A stretch of 25,986 nucleotides of DNA. Source: Clostridia bacterium. Lineage in GTDB: Bacteria; Bacillota; Clostridia; TANB77; CAG-508. Numbering within the stretch: position 1 is the stretch's first letter; each line of letters opens with the position of its first letter. Below are positions 6,676 to 14,163 of the stretch, piece by piece. The DNA lies in NCBI GenBank assembly GCA_900758165.1, contig CAAEQN010000103.1, forward strand, positions 1 through 25,986. The letters are read 5' to 3'. The position numbers were made by a program, and so were the translations under genes. The notes beneath the pieces were generated by a model. The model worked only from the letters and a program-made list of their open reading frames with translations. It searched no databases and was not told the origin of the DNA.

Positions 6676-8430
6676 ATGAAAGCTATAGAAATTAGAAACA
6701 AATATTTAAATTTTTTTAAAGAACATGGACATCAAATAATTCCAAGTGCTCCACTAATACCAGAAAACGATCCATCAGTATTATTTACAACTGCTGGAAT
6801 GCAACCACTTGTACCATATCTTTTAGGAGAAAAACATCCAGAAGGAAAAAGAATAACAGATTATCAAAAATGTTTACGTACAAATGATATAGACGAAGTA
6901 GGAGATAATAGGCATTTAACATATTTTGAAATGTTAGGTAACTGGTCTTTAGGAGATTACTTTAAAGAAGAATCAATAAAAATGAGTTTTGAGTTTTTAA
7001 CAAAAGAATTAGGAATACCTGCAGAAAAAATATCTGTAACATGTTTTGCTGGAGATGAAGACTGCCCAAGAGATACATTAACAGCGCAATGTTGGAAAAA
7101 AGCAGGAATTCCAGAAGAAAGAATTTATTACTTTGGGAAAGACGACAATTGGTGGATTGCAGGAGAAACAGGACCTTGTGGTTCTGACACAGAAATGTTT
7201 TATGATACAGGCAAACCTAAATGTTCAGAAAATTGCAATCCTTCTTGCGGATGTGGCAAATATGTTGAAATATGGAACAATGTGTTTATGGAATACTATA
7301 AAGACAAAAATGGAAAATATACAAAGCTAAAGCAACAAAATGTAGACACTGGACTTGGACTTGAAAGAATGACTATGCTTTTACAAGGAAAACAAACTCC
7401 GTTTGATACAGAACTATTTAAACCTGTAATGGATAAATTACAAGAGTTAGATAAAGTTGATAATATTGAAAGTAGAAGAATAATATCAGATCATTTACGT
7501 GCTAGTATGATGATTATATTAGATGGAGGAACTCCAAGTAATGTAGATAGAGGGTATATATTAAGAAGATTAATTCGTAGAATGACTAGACACTTAAGAA
7601 AATTACAAATAGACTTAAATTCTCTTTCAGAGTTGGTTGATATAAATGTAGATACACTAAAAGAGATGTATCCAGAATTAGAGCAAAATAAAGAGAGAAT
7701 AAAAAATGTAATAATTGAAGAAAAAGATAAATTTGAAAAAACTTTAGAACGTGGAGAAAAAGAATTTAATAAAATTGTAAATAGACTTAAAAATAATGGA
7801 CAAAATACTATTTCTGGAAAAGAACTATTTAATTTATACGAAACTTATGGATTTCCACCAGAAGTTACAGCAGATTTAGCAAAAGAACAAGAAATAAACA
7901 TAGACAGCAACGAATTTAACAAATTATTTAAAGAGCATCAAGAAAAATCTAGAATAGGTAGCCAACAGAGATTTAAAGGTGGATTATCTGGAAATGGAGA
8001 AATGGAAACTAAATACCATACAGCAACACATCTTCTAAATGCTGCACTAAAAGTGATTATAGGCAAAGATGTACATCAAAGAGGATCAAACATAACACCT
8101 GAAAGAATGAGATTTGATTTCAGTTGTGACCATAAATTAACAGATGAAGAAAAACAAAAAGTAGAGGATTTGGTAAACGAGTGGATAAAGCAAAAATTGC
8201 CAGTAACTTTAGAAGAAATGAAAAAGGAAGATGCTATAAAATCTGGAGCAGAATGTATGTTTATAGAAAAATATCCAGATATAGTAACAGTGTATTCAAT
8301 AGGTGATATATCTAAAGAATTATGTGGGGGACCACATGTAAAGAACACAAGTGAACTTGGAAAATTTAAAATAAAGAAAGAAGAAGCAAGTTCAGCAGGA
8401 GTAAGAAGAATAAAAGCAATATTAGAGTAG
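6676..8430 (+). CDS. alaS: Short alanyl-tRNA synthetase without C-terminal domains
   Basis: The enzyme charges tRNA-Ala. The 584-residue protein has the class II catalytic core (FFKEHGHQIIPSAPLIPENDPS, motif 2 around RTNDIDEVGDNRHLTYFEML, and GLGLERM), the tRNA-recognition helical region, and the editing domain with zinc and catalytic ligands HTATH (448-452) and CGGPH (550-554). It stops soon after, at SSAGVRRIKAILE. Ordinary bacterial AlaRS is about 870 residues, with a DHHA1/C-Ala domain for dimerisation and tRNA-elbow contact; about 290 residues are absent. The end is clean, so this is a natural short form rather than decay. A cysteine-rich insert (KCSENCNPSCGCGKY, near 180-195) may bind a metal. 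RBS AGAAGGAGA precedes ATG 6676. The HIT gene follows after 41 nt. Confidence 0.93.
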   Translation: MKAIEIRNKYLNFFKEHGHQIIPSAPLIPENDPSVLFTTAGMQPLVPYLLGEKHPEGKRITDYQKCLRTNDIDEVGDNRHLTYFEMLGNWSLGDYFKEESIKMSFEFLTKELGIPAEKISVTCFAGDEDCPRDTLTAQCWKKAGIPEERIYYFGKDDNWWIAGETGPCGSDTEMFYDTGKPKCSENCNPSCGCGKYVEIWNNVFMEYYKDKNGKYTKLKQQNVDTGLGLERMTMLLQGKQTPFDTELFKPVMDKLQELDKVDNIESRRIISDHLRASMMIILDGGTPSNVDRGYILRRLIRRMTRHLRKLQIDLNSLSELVDINVDTLKEMYPELEQNKERIKNVIIEEKDKFEKTLERGEKEFNKIVNRLKNNGQNTISGKELFNLYETYGFPPEVTADLAKEQEINIDSNEFNKLFKEHQEKSRIGSQQRFKGGLSGNGEMETKYHTATHLLNAALKVIIGKDVHQRGSNITPERMRFDFSCDHKLTDEEKQKVEDLVNEWIKQKLPVTLEEMKKEDAIKSGAECMFIEKYPDIVTVYSIGDISKELCGGPHVKNTSELGKFKIKKEEASSAGVRRIKAILE

Positions 8431-8470
8431 TAATAAAAACTCTAAAATATATAAATAAAGAAAAGGAGAG

Positions 8471-8492
8471 TATGATTATAAAATTAATCATA
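8471..8492 (+). promoter_or_regulatory. Hairpin enclosing the first ATG of the HIT gene
   Basis: TATGATTA (8471-8478), loop TAAAAT, TAATCATA (8485-8492): eight perfect pairs starting two bases after the AAGGAG Shine-Dalgarno (8463-8468). The ATG at 8472 is inside the stem. A very similar arrangement precedes the dUTPase gene (18699-18715). Confidence 0.55.
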
Positions 8493-8867
8493 CAAAAGAA
8501 AGAAATGGAAGATTGTATTTTTTGTAAAATAGTAAAAGGAGAAATTCCTTGTCAAAAAGTTTATGAGGATGAAAAAGTATTAGCATTTAATGATATAAAT
8601 CCTTTAGCACCAATACATGTATTAGTAGTTCCAAAACAACATTTTGATAATGTAATGGAAGTTTCGGAAGACAGGTTAGATGTTATTACAGATATATTTA
8701 AAGCAATAAATAAAATAGTAAAACAATTAGGAATAGAAGAAAAAGGATTTAGAGTTGTTACAAATTGTGGACAAGACGCAGGACAGGCTGTAATGCATTT
8801 ACATTTTCATATATTAGCTGGAAAAGATCTTGGTGAGGAAATAATGAAAATAAAAAATGCAAAATAA
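8472..8867 (+). CDS. HIT family hydrolase
   Basis: A histidine-triad nucleotide-binding protein, probably a purine-nucleoside phosphoramidase or Ap4A-type hydrolase in the cytoplasm. Family marks are CIFCKIVKGEIPCQKVYED with a CxxC that may hold zinc, LVVPKQHF, and the catalytic HLHFH followed by ILAGKDL. Family members normally start at MEDCIFCKI, which is ATG 8505. The only strong Shine-Dalgarno (AAGGAG, 8463-8468) is placed for ATG 8472, which adds 11 residues (MIIKLIIQKKE). I give the longer form but the start is open, because a hairpin covers the first ATG. Close spacing to alaS suggests co-transcription. Confidence 0.92.
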   Translation: MIIKLIIQKKEMEDCIFCKIVKGEIPCQKVYEDEKVLAFNDINPLAPIHVLVVPKQHFDNVMEVSEDRLDVITDIFKAINKIVKQLGIEEKGFRVVTNCGQDAGQAVMHLHFHILAGKDLGEEIMKIKNAK

Positions 8868-8887
8868 TATGCAAAATAGAAAATATA

Positions 8888-8896
8888 TGTTATAAT
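8888..8896 (+). promoter_or_regulatory. Extended -10 promoter of the sortase gene
   Basis: TGTTATAAT with the TGn extension and perfect TATAAT at 8891-8896; no convincing -35. It lies about 40 nt before the GTG start. Confidence 0.4.
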
Positions 8897-8937
8897 TATA
8901 TTATAAGATTTTAATTATTATTTAGGAGGAACAGAAG

Positions 8938-9585
8938 GTGGAAAATAAGTATAAAACAGTATTAACAATAGTATTATCAATTGTAGTAATAGCAGTTTTA
9001 GTTTTATTATGTTTTTTGGGGGTAGATGTATATAAAAAATTTGCAACGAAAAAAGCAATAGCAGAGGTTGTTGGAGAGTATGACACAGCAGTAAATGAGA
9101 CAAACACAGAAGAGGCAAATACTGAAATACCAATGCTAAATGAAGATTTAGTTACTAATACTACTTCTGGTAATGCAAGTAAAGTAACTTATAAAGGATA
9201 TGATGTTGTAGGTAAAATAGAAATACCAAAAATCAGTCTAAACTATCCAATATTAGATAATCCTTCAGCAAGTGCAATGGAATTATCTGTTATACTTCAA
9301 TACGGACCAGGACCAAATAAAGTTGGAAATACAGTTATAGCAGGACATAATTATAGAAATGGATCATTCTTTGGAAAGAATAAAAAACTTCAATTAGGAG
9401 ATAAAGTATATATAACTGATAATTCAGGAACAAGAATACAATATAATATTTATAATATATATGAAACAAGCCCAGATGATAGTGATTTCTATACAAGAGA
9501 CACTAAAGGAAAAAGAGAAATTTCTTTAACAACTTGTACAGACAATTCTAAAGCTAGATTAATTATATGGGCTGTAGAAGAATAA
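8938..9585 (+). CDS. Sortase family transpeptidase
   Basis: A membrane-anchored cysteine transpeptidase of 215 residues that attaches surface proteins to the wall or to each other. It has a short cytoplasmic start, one membrane helix (about 6-30) and an extracellular acidic linker. The sortase fold starts at YDVVGKIEIPKISLNYPILD. The catalytic residues are visible: His137 in VIAGHNYRNG, Cys200 in SLTTCTD and Arg207 in KARLIIW. The class is unsure; the short domain and SLTTC are compatible with classes B or D. The start is GTG 8938, eight bases after AGGAGG. No LPxTG-type substrate gene is adjacent, so its targets lie elsewhere. Confidence 0.92.
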   Translation: MENKYKTVLTIVLSIVVIAVLVLLCFLGVDVYKKFATKKAIAEVVGEYDTAVNETNTEEANTEIPMLNEDLVTNTTSGNASKVTYKGYDVVGKIEIPKISLNYPILDNPSASAMELSVILQYGPGPNKVGNTVIAGHNYRNGSFFGKNKKLQLGDKVYITDNSGTRIQYNIYNIYETSPDDSDFYTRDTKGKREISLTTCTDNSKARLIIWAVEE

Positions 9586-9630
9586 AATAAATAATTTTTA
9601 GCATTGTTAAAAGTTTTTTACATTTAATAG

Positions 9631-9660
9631 TTGACAAATACATAATAAATGAGGTAAAAT
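9631..9660 (+). promoter_or_regulatory. Promoter of the tRNA-His/tRNA-Gln unit
   Basis: Consensus TTGACA at 9631-9636, 18-nt spacer, TAAAAT at 9655-9660, about 42 nt before tRNA-His. Confidence 0.8.
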
Positions 9661-9701
9661 AAATAATGCATTTGGTTGTTAATTAAATGCGTTATTTAAA
9701 T

Positions 9702-9779
9702 GGTGGATTTAGCGTAGTTGGTTAACGCGCCAGTTTGTGGCACTGGAGACCGTGGGTTCGAGTCCCACATTCCACCCCA
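9702..9779 (+). tRNA. tRNA-His (GTG anticodon)
   Basis: A full cloverleaf with anticodon stem CCAGT/ACTGG and loop TTGTGGC, T arm GTGGG-TTCGAGT-CCCAC and encoded CCA. The extra 5' G at 9702 can pair with the C discriminator at 9776, the identity mark of histidine tRNAs. Acceptor pair 6:67 is a U-U mismatch. Confidence 0.95.
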
Positions 9780-9797
9780 GTTTATTATATTATATAT

Positions 9798-9872
9798 TGG
9801 GCTGTAGCCAAGCGGTAAGGCACATGACTTTGACTCATGCATGCGCTAGTTCGAATCTAGCCAGCCCAACCA
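9798..9872 (+). tRNA. tRNA-Gln (TTG anticodon)
   Basis: Perfect acceptor TGGGCTG/CAGCCCA, anticodon stem CATGA/TCATG with loop CTTTGAC, T arm GCTAG-TTCGAAT-CTAGC, and encoded CCA. It lies 18 nt after tRNA-His and shares its promoter and terminator. Confidence 0.95.
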
Positions 9873-9879
9873 AAAAATA

Positions 9880-9922
9880 AATCGTAGAAATGTTGATATT
9901 TCAATACTTCTACGATTTTTTT
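9880..9922 (+). terminator. Terminator of the tRNA unit
   Basis: AATCGTAGAA (9880-9889) pairs with TTCTACGATT (9908-9917), with an inner TTGA/TCAA pairing, followed by a run of T to 9922. It also lies just beyond the 3' end of the convergent cysteine-rich gene. Confidence 0.9.
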
Positions 9923-9942
9923 ACGTAATATTTTATATTGTA

Positions 9943-10077
9943 TTAGCAGCATCCACATCCGTTGTTTCCACCACAGCAGCAACATAATATAATTAATATT
10001 ATGAAAATCCAAATACAGCTATTTCCTCCGAAACCACATCCACAGTTTCCACCACAGCATCTATTATTATCTGGCAT
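9943..10077 (-). CDS. 44-aa cysteine/glycine-rich single-pass membrane peptide
   Basis: The minus strand encodes 44 residues: a head MPDNNRCCGGNCGCGFGGNS, a hydrophobic helix CIWIFIILIIL, and a tail CCCCGGNNGCGCC. That is 12 cysteines in 44 residues, placed on both sides of one membrane span. ATG at 10077 follows an excellent AAGGAGGTG. The layout (Gly-rich head, single short helix) recalls the small YjcZ-like sporulation peptides of Firmicutes, but the cysteine richness is different; I do not recognise a named family. It lies directly downstream of a second peptide of the same kind (10229-10128), probably on one transcript, and converges on the tRNA terminator. Metal binding or disulfide cross-linking in the spore envelope are possible roles (inference). 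Confidence 0.8.
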   Translation of the reverse strand: MPDNNRCCGGNCGCGFGGNSCIWIFIILIILCCCCGGNNGCGCC

Positions 10078-10127
10078 TATAATTCACCTCCTTAAAATAA
10101 GTACAATACTTTTTTACATTAGCTGTT

Positions 10128-10229
10128 TTAGTTGTTGCAGCAACATCTATTACCACAACCACAGCAGAAAAGTAACAAGAATAATATTATGAACCAAAGA
10201 AGTTCACTATTACAGCAACAATTTCCCAT
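10128..10229 (-). CDS. 33-aa cysteine-rich single-pass membrane peptide
   Basis: The minus strand encodes MGNCCCNSELLWFIILFLLL then FCCGCGNRCCCNN: eight cysteines (three in the head, five in the tail) bracket one helix of about 13 hydrophobic residues. ATG at 10229 follows AAAGGGAGG. It has the same architecture as the 44-residue peptide 50 nt downstream, so the two look like a duplicated pair. On the same strand, 48 nt before the ATG, is CATACTA (10283 to 10277), a perfect sigma-G-like -10 box, though no matching -35 is evident. No close homologue recognised. Confidence 0.75.
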   Translation of the reverse strand: MGNCCCNSELLWFIILFLLLFCCGCGNRCCCNN

Positions 10230-10411
10230 TAAAAAACCTCCCTTTATAAAGAAAATAATAAAATTTATTAATTCTTTAGTATGGTATATATTATTCAGAT
10301 AAAAAATAAGTGTTACAAATTAAGAACATAGAATATATAAAATTATTAAAATACATCTCAAATATATTGAAAATAAATTTCAAAAAACTCTATACAAAAA
10401 AACACATTTAA

Positions 10412-10420
10412 TGATATAAT
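10412..10420 (+). promoter_or_regulatory. Extended -10 promoter of mutL
   Basis: TGATATAAT, identical to the tcdA promoter core, with TATAAT at 10415-10420 and no good -35. It lies about 40 nt before the mutL ATG. The stretch 10230-10411 between the divergent genes holds no other recognisable feature apart from the CATACTA box on the minus strand. Confidence 0.45.
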
Positions 10421-10462
10421 TTACAATGAAATAGTATAAGACAAAAGAAAGGAAGTAATCTA

Positions 10463-12568
10463 ATGGGAAAAATAGTATTATTAGATGATTCTACAATAAA
10501 CAAAATTGCTGCAGGTGAAGTAATAGAGAGACCAGCTTCAGTAGTAAAAGAAATAATGGAAAATTCAATAGATGCAGGAGCTACTTCAATAACTGTTGAA
10601 ATAAAAAATGGAGGAATTTCTTATATTCGTGTTACAGACAATGGAAAAGGAATTATGCAAGATGATATGGAAATTGCTTTTGAAAGACATGCAACAAGTA
10701 AATTAAGAAGTGCGGAAGATTTAAACGAAATAAAATCTATGGGTTTTAGAGGCGAAGCTTTAGCAAGTATTGCGGCAATAGCTAAAGTAGATTTGGTATC
10801 AAAAACAAAAGATAGTGCTACAGGATATGAAGTTGTTATAGAAGGAGGAAAAATATTAAGCAAAGAAGAAACAGGCTGTCCTAATGGTACAAGCATAACA
10901 ATAGAAAATTTATTTTATAATACGCCTGTTAGATACAAATTCTTAAAAAAGGATTTTACGGAATCTGGTTACATTGAAGATGTAGTAACAAGAATTGCTT
11001 TGGTACATCCAGAAATAGCAATAAGACTTATAAACACTGGAAAAACAGTAATTCAAACATCTGGAAATGGAGATATACAATCAATAATATATGGTATATA
11101 TGGAAAAGAAATAGCAGAAAATTTAATAAACATTGATTATGTATATGAAGATATAAAAGTTAAAGGCGTAATAGGAAAACCAGTGATTTCTAGATCAAAT
11201 AGAACTAATCAAATTTTCTTTGTAAACAAGAGATATGTTAAAGATAAAACTTTATCAGGAGCTGCAGAGCAAGCATTCAAAGGATTTGTAACAATAGGAA
11301 AACATGGATTTTTAGTATTAGATATAGAAATGGATCCACAAAAAGTAGATGTAAATGTTCACCCAACAAAATTAGAAGTTAGATTTCAAGAAGAAACAAA
11401 AATATTTAAAGCAATTTATCATTCAATAAGAGATGGACTGTTAAAAGGAGATTTAGTGGCAGATACTTCTAGTATAGACAAAATAGACAGTGAAAGTACT
11501 AGATATAATACAGAGGAAGTTGGAGAAGAACAAGAAATAGAAAAATCTAATTCAACAAACTTCCGTGATATATTAAATAAAGAACAAACAGAAACAACAA
11601 AAATTGATAATAATGAAAATAAAATTAAAGAAGAAAATCAAGCAGAACAAAAAACAGAACAAGCATTTGAAGAGGTAATGAATAAACTACAAAGAATGCA
11701 AAATATAGTAAAAACAGTTAATGACCAAATTAATACTAGTGTATCAAAACCAGAAGATGAAAAATTAGAGAAAGAGACAACACAAGAAAATTCATCTAAT
11801 ACTGAAAAAGTAGAATCAGAATCTCAATTTTTAGAAATGTATGAAAAGAACTTTGGAATAGCAATAAAAAAAGAAGATAAAGATGAAGATGAAGAGAAGG
11901 AACAAGAAGTAAATGTTTCGCAAGAATTTAAGCCAATAAATTCACAAGATAGTATTTCTGTATTTGAAAATAGTGAAGAATATAAAACAAAACCTACATA
12001 TAAATTTATAGGAATAGCATTTAATACTTATATAATAATAGAAATGAAAGATGATTTATATATTATAGACCAACATGCAGCACATGAAAGAATAATGTAC
12101 GAAAAAATAAAGAAAAATTACTATAGTAATACGGAAAAAGATTCACAACTAATGTTGTTACCAGATATAATAACACTTACACGAAAAGAAATGGGAATAT
12201 ATCAAGATAACAAAGAAATGTTTAAAAAAGCAGGATTTATAGTTGATGAATTTGGCGAAAACACAGTTAAATTAAGTGGAGTTCCTAACGTATTAATAGA
12301 TTTAGAGACAAAGGAATTGTTTTTAGAGACTTTAGATGAGATTAATACTGTTGCAAGAACAGCAAAACAAGAAATAGAAGAAAAATTTATTGCTACAGTA
12401 GCTTGTAAAGCAGCTGTAAAGGCACATATGATATTAGGCAAGCAAGAAGTAGAAGAACTACTAGATAAATTATTAGTGTTACCAAATCCGTTTACATGCC
12501 CACATGGAAGACCAACAGCAATAAAAATGACAAAAAATGATATAGAAAAGAAATTTTCTAGAAGATAA
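10463..12568 (+). CDS. mutL: DNA mismatch repair protein MutL
   Basis: MutL links mismatch recognition by MutS to strand removal. The N-terminal GHKL ATPase shows NKIAAGEVIERPASVVKE (about 13-30), DNGKGI, and GFRGEALASIAAI (about 93-105). The C-terminal domain has the metal-binding endonuclease motif DQHAAHERIMYE (536-547), matching DQHAx2Ex4E, and the conserved CPHGRPT at 679-685, so this is the nicking type found in bacteria without MutH. A long acidic, low-complexity linker (about 335-500) separates them, bringing the length to 701 residues, somewhat over the usual 620-650. ATG 10463 follows AAAGGAAG. MutS is not next to it; miaA lies one gene downstream, as in many Firmicutes and Proteobacteria. 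Confidence 0.97.
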   Translation: MGKIVLLDDSTINKIAAGEVIERPASVVKEIMENSIDAGATSITVEIKNGGISYIRVTDNGKGIMQDDMEIAFERHATSKLRSAEDLNEIKSMGFRGEALASIAAIAKVDLVSKTKDSATGYEVVIEGGKILSKEETGCPNGTSITIENLFYNTPVRYKFLKKDFTESGYIEDVVTRIALVHPEIAIRLINTGKTVIQTSGNGDIQSIIYGIYGKEIAENLINIDYVYEDIKVKGVIGKPVISRSNRTNQIFFVNKRYVKDKTLSGAAEQAFKGFVTIGKHGFLVLDIEMDPQKVDVNVHPTKLEVRFQEETKIFKAIYHSIRDGLLKGDLVADTSSIDKIDSESTRYNTEEVGEEQEIEKSNSTNFRDILNKEQTETTKIDNNENKIKEENQAEQKTEQAFEEVMNKLQRMQNIVKTVNDQINTSVSKPEDEKLEKETTQENSSNTEKVESESQFLEMYEKNFGIAIKKEDKDEDEEKEQEVNVSQEFKPINSQDSISVFENSEEYKTKPTYKFIGIAFNTYIIIEMKDDLYIIDQHAAHERIMYEKIKKNYYSNTEKDSQLMLLPDIITLTRKEMGIYQDNKEMFKKAGFIVDEFGENTVKLSGVPNVLIDLETKELFLETLDEINTVARTAKQEIEEKFIATVACKAAVKAHMILGKQEVEELLDKLLVLPNPFTCPHGRPTAIKMTKNDIEKKFSRR

Positions 12569-12584
12569 TATAAAATAAAGAAAC

Positions 12585-12606
12585 ACTCATGTAAATATAC
12601 ATGAGT
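12585..12606 (+). promoter_or_regulatory. Intercistronic hairpin after mutL
   Basis: ACTCATGTA (12585-12593), loop AATA, TACATGAGT (12598-12606): nine perfect pairs, without a T tract, ending four bases before the GGAGG of the next gene. It may set relative expression or protect mRNA ends. Confidence 0.5.
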
Positions 12607-12619
12607 AATGGAGGAAGAA

Positions 12620-13195
12620 ATGAGTAATTTATTTATAAACATATTTATTATACTTGCCAACATAGTTGCAATTTTACTAACATATTATTCTTTTAATAAA
12701 AATTTGGACAAATCAAAAAAGATGTTATATACAATGATTTCAATTGGAACAATGTATATTGTTATATTAATAGTATATTTTTTCAGTTCACTAGGATTAT
12801 CAAAAAACACTTCATCAAATGCGAAAAATATGATTACATTTACATTTGTACCAATAAATGCTATGATTTTCTTGCCAATATTAATTAGAACCTTTAATAA
12901 AGGAAAAAGCAAAGCTATTACTACAAAACAATTAAATAGAAGAGTTATAATAATTGCAGTAATAGGAATTGCCGTTTTAGTAAGCGAATTTTTCTACTTT
13001 AGAAATATACAAAAAGGTATTAATAAGGTGTTAGAAGCAAAACAAAATGAATTAGTACAAGAAGATAATTCTTCTATAGAAGAAAACACTGAAAATGAAG
13101 AAGTAGTAAATAAAGAAAATTTAGAAATAGAAAGCAATAATATAAGCAAAGAAAATGCAGTAGAAAGAAACGTATTAGAAAATAATTTAGATTAG
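12620..13195 (+). CDS. Membrane protein of unknown function
   Basis: 191 residues with membrane segments at roughly 5-24, 35-57, 70-88 and 107-127, followed by a hydrophilic, glutamate- and asparagine-rich tail of about 55 residues (EENTENEEVVNKENLEIE). The start is ATG 12620, because GGAGGAAG lies just upstream and an in-frame ATG at 12608 overlaps that ribosome-binding site. I recognise no family. It is between mutL and miaA, 41 nt from the latter, so it is probably carried in that operon. Confidence 0.8.
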   Translation: MSNLFINIFIILANIVAILLTYYSFNKNLDKSKKMLYTMISIGTMYIVILIVYFFSSLGLSKNTSSNAKNMITFTFVPINAMIFLPILIRTFNKGKSKAITTKQLNRRVIIIAVIGIAVLVSEFFYFRNIQKGINKVLEAKQNELVQEDNSSIEENTENEEVVNKENLEIESNNISKENAVERNVLENNLD

Positions 13196-13236
13196 AAATT
13201 ATAAAAATTACATATTAAAAGTTAGAAGGAAGTAGT

Positions 13237-14163
13237 ATGCAAAAAGTAATTGTTATATGTGGACCAACAGCAAGTGGAAAGACAGCTTTATCTATTGAAC
13301 TTGCCAAAAAAATAAATGGAGAAATTGTGTCTGCGGATTCTATGCAAATATATGATGAAATGAATATTGGTACAGCAAAGCCTGACAAAGAAGAGATGCA
13401 AGGAATAAAGCATTATCTTATAGGAAATGTTTCTCCAACGACTAGATATAGTGTATCTGAATATAAAAAAGATGCAACAAATGCTATAAATGAAATTATA
13501 GCAAAAAACAAAATTCCTATTGTGGTAGGTGGTACAGGGCTATATGTCAATTCATTAATATATGGAATAGATTATCCGGAAATTGAGACTGATTTAAAAT
13601 ATAGAGAATATCTAGAAGATTTAGTAGAAAAAAAAGGATTAAACTATTTATATGAAAAAGCTAGCAAAATAGATGAAACAGCAGTAAAAAATATAAGCAA
13701 AAATGATAAAAAAAGAATTTTGAGAGTGTTAGAAATATACAAAGAAACTGGAAAGACAAAAACACAAATAGAAATAGAATCTAGAAAGAATGGGATTAAA
13801 TATGACTATAAGGTTTTTGCAATAAATATGCCAAGGGAAATATTGTATGATAGGATTAACAAAAGAGTAGATATAATGATTGAAAAAGGGCTAATAGAAG
13901 AAGTTAAAGGTTTATACAAAAAATATGGAGAAAAATTATATACTGCTAGTCAAGGCATAGGGTATAAAGAAGTGATAGATTATATCAATGGCAATTGTAC
14001 AAAAGAAGAAATGATAGAAAAAATAAAAATGGAAACAAGAAGATATGCAAAAAGACAATTAACATGGTTTAAGAAAATAAAAGATGTGATATGGTTAGAT
14101 GGATTAAACAATATACAAAATAATATAAATATTATTTTGGAGGGAATAAATTGTGAAAAATAA
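13237..14163 (+). CDS. miaA: tRNA dimethylallyltransferase MiaA
   Basis: MiaA adds an isopentenyl group to N6 of A37 in tRNAs that read UNN codons. The 308-residue protein starts with the P-loop GPTASGKT (8-15), followed by SADSMQIYDEMNIGTAKP, GGTGLYVNSLIYG, a tRNA-binding insert, TASQGIGYKEVIDYI and the C-terminal RRYAKRQLTWFKK. All are diagnostic. Length is normal. RBS AGAAGGAAG precedes ATG 13237. The 3' end overlaps the next gene by 11 nt, implying translational coupling. It complements TcdA and MtaB, which act on A37 of ANN-decoding tRNAs. Confidence 0.97.
   Translation: MQKVIVICGPTASGKTALSIELAKKINGEIVSADSMQIYDEMNIGTAKPDKEEMQGIKHYLIGNVSPTTRYSVSEYKKDATNAINEIIAKNKIPIVVGGTGLYVNSLIYGIDYPEIETDLKYREYLEDLVEKKGLNYLYEKASKIDETAVKNISKNDKKRILRVLEIYKETGKTKTQIEIESRKNGIKYDYKVFAINMPREILYDRINKRVDIMIEKGLIEEVKGLYKKYGEKLYTASQGIGYKEVIDYINGNCTKEEMIEKIKMETRRYAKRQLTWFKKIKDVIWLDGLNNIQNNINIILEGINCEK

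Noticed and set aside
9962..10192. 76-codon plus-strand frame rich in Gln, His and Pro
   Set aside because: It is the antisense of the two cysteine-rich minus-strand peptides; it has no ribosome-binding site and its composition is an artefact of reading Cys/Gly codons backwards.
12202..12663. 153-codon minus-strand frame opposite the mutL 3' end
   Set aside because: It overlaps the conserved MutL C-terminal endonuclease region antisense and crosses the intercistronic hairpin; no supporting signals.
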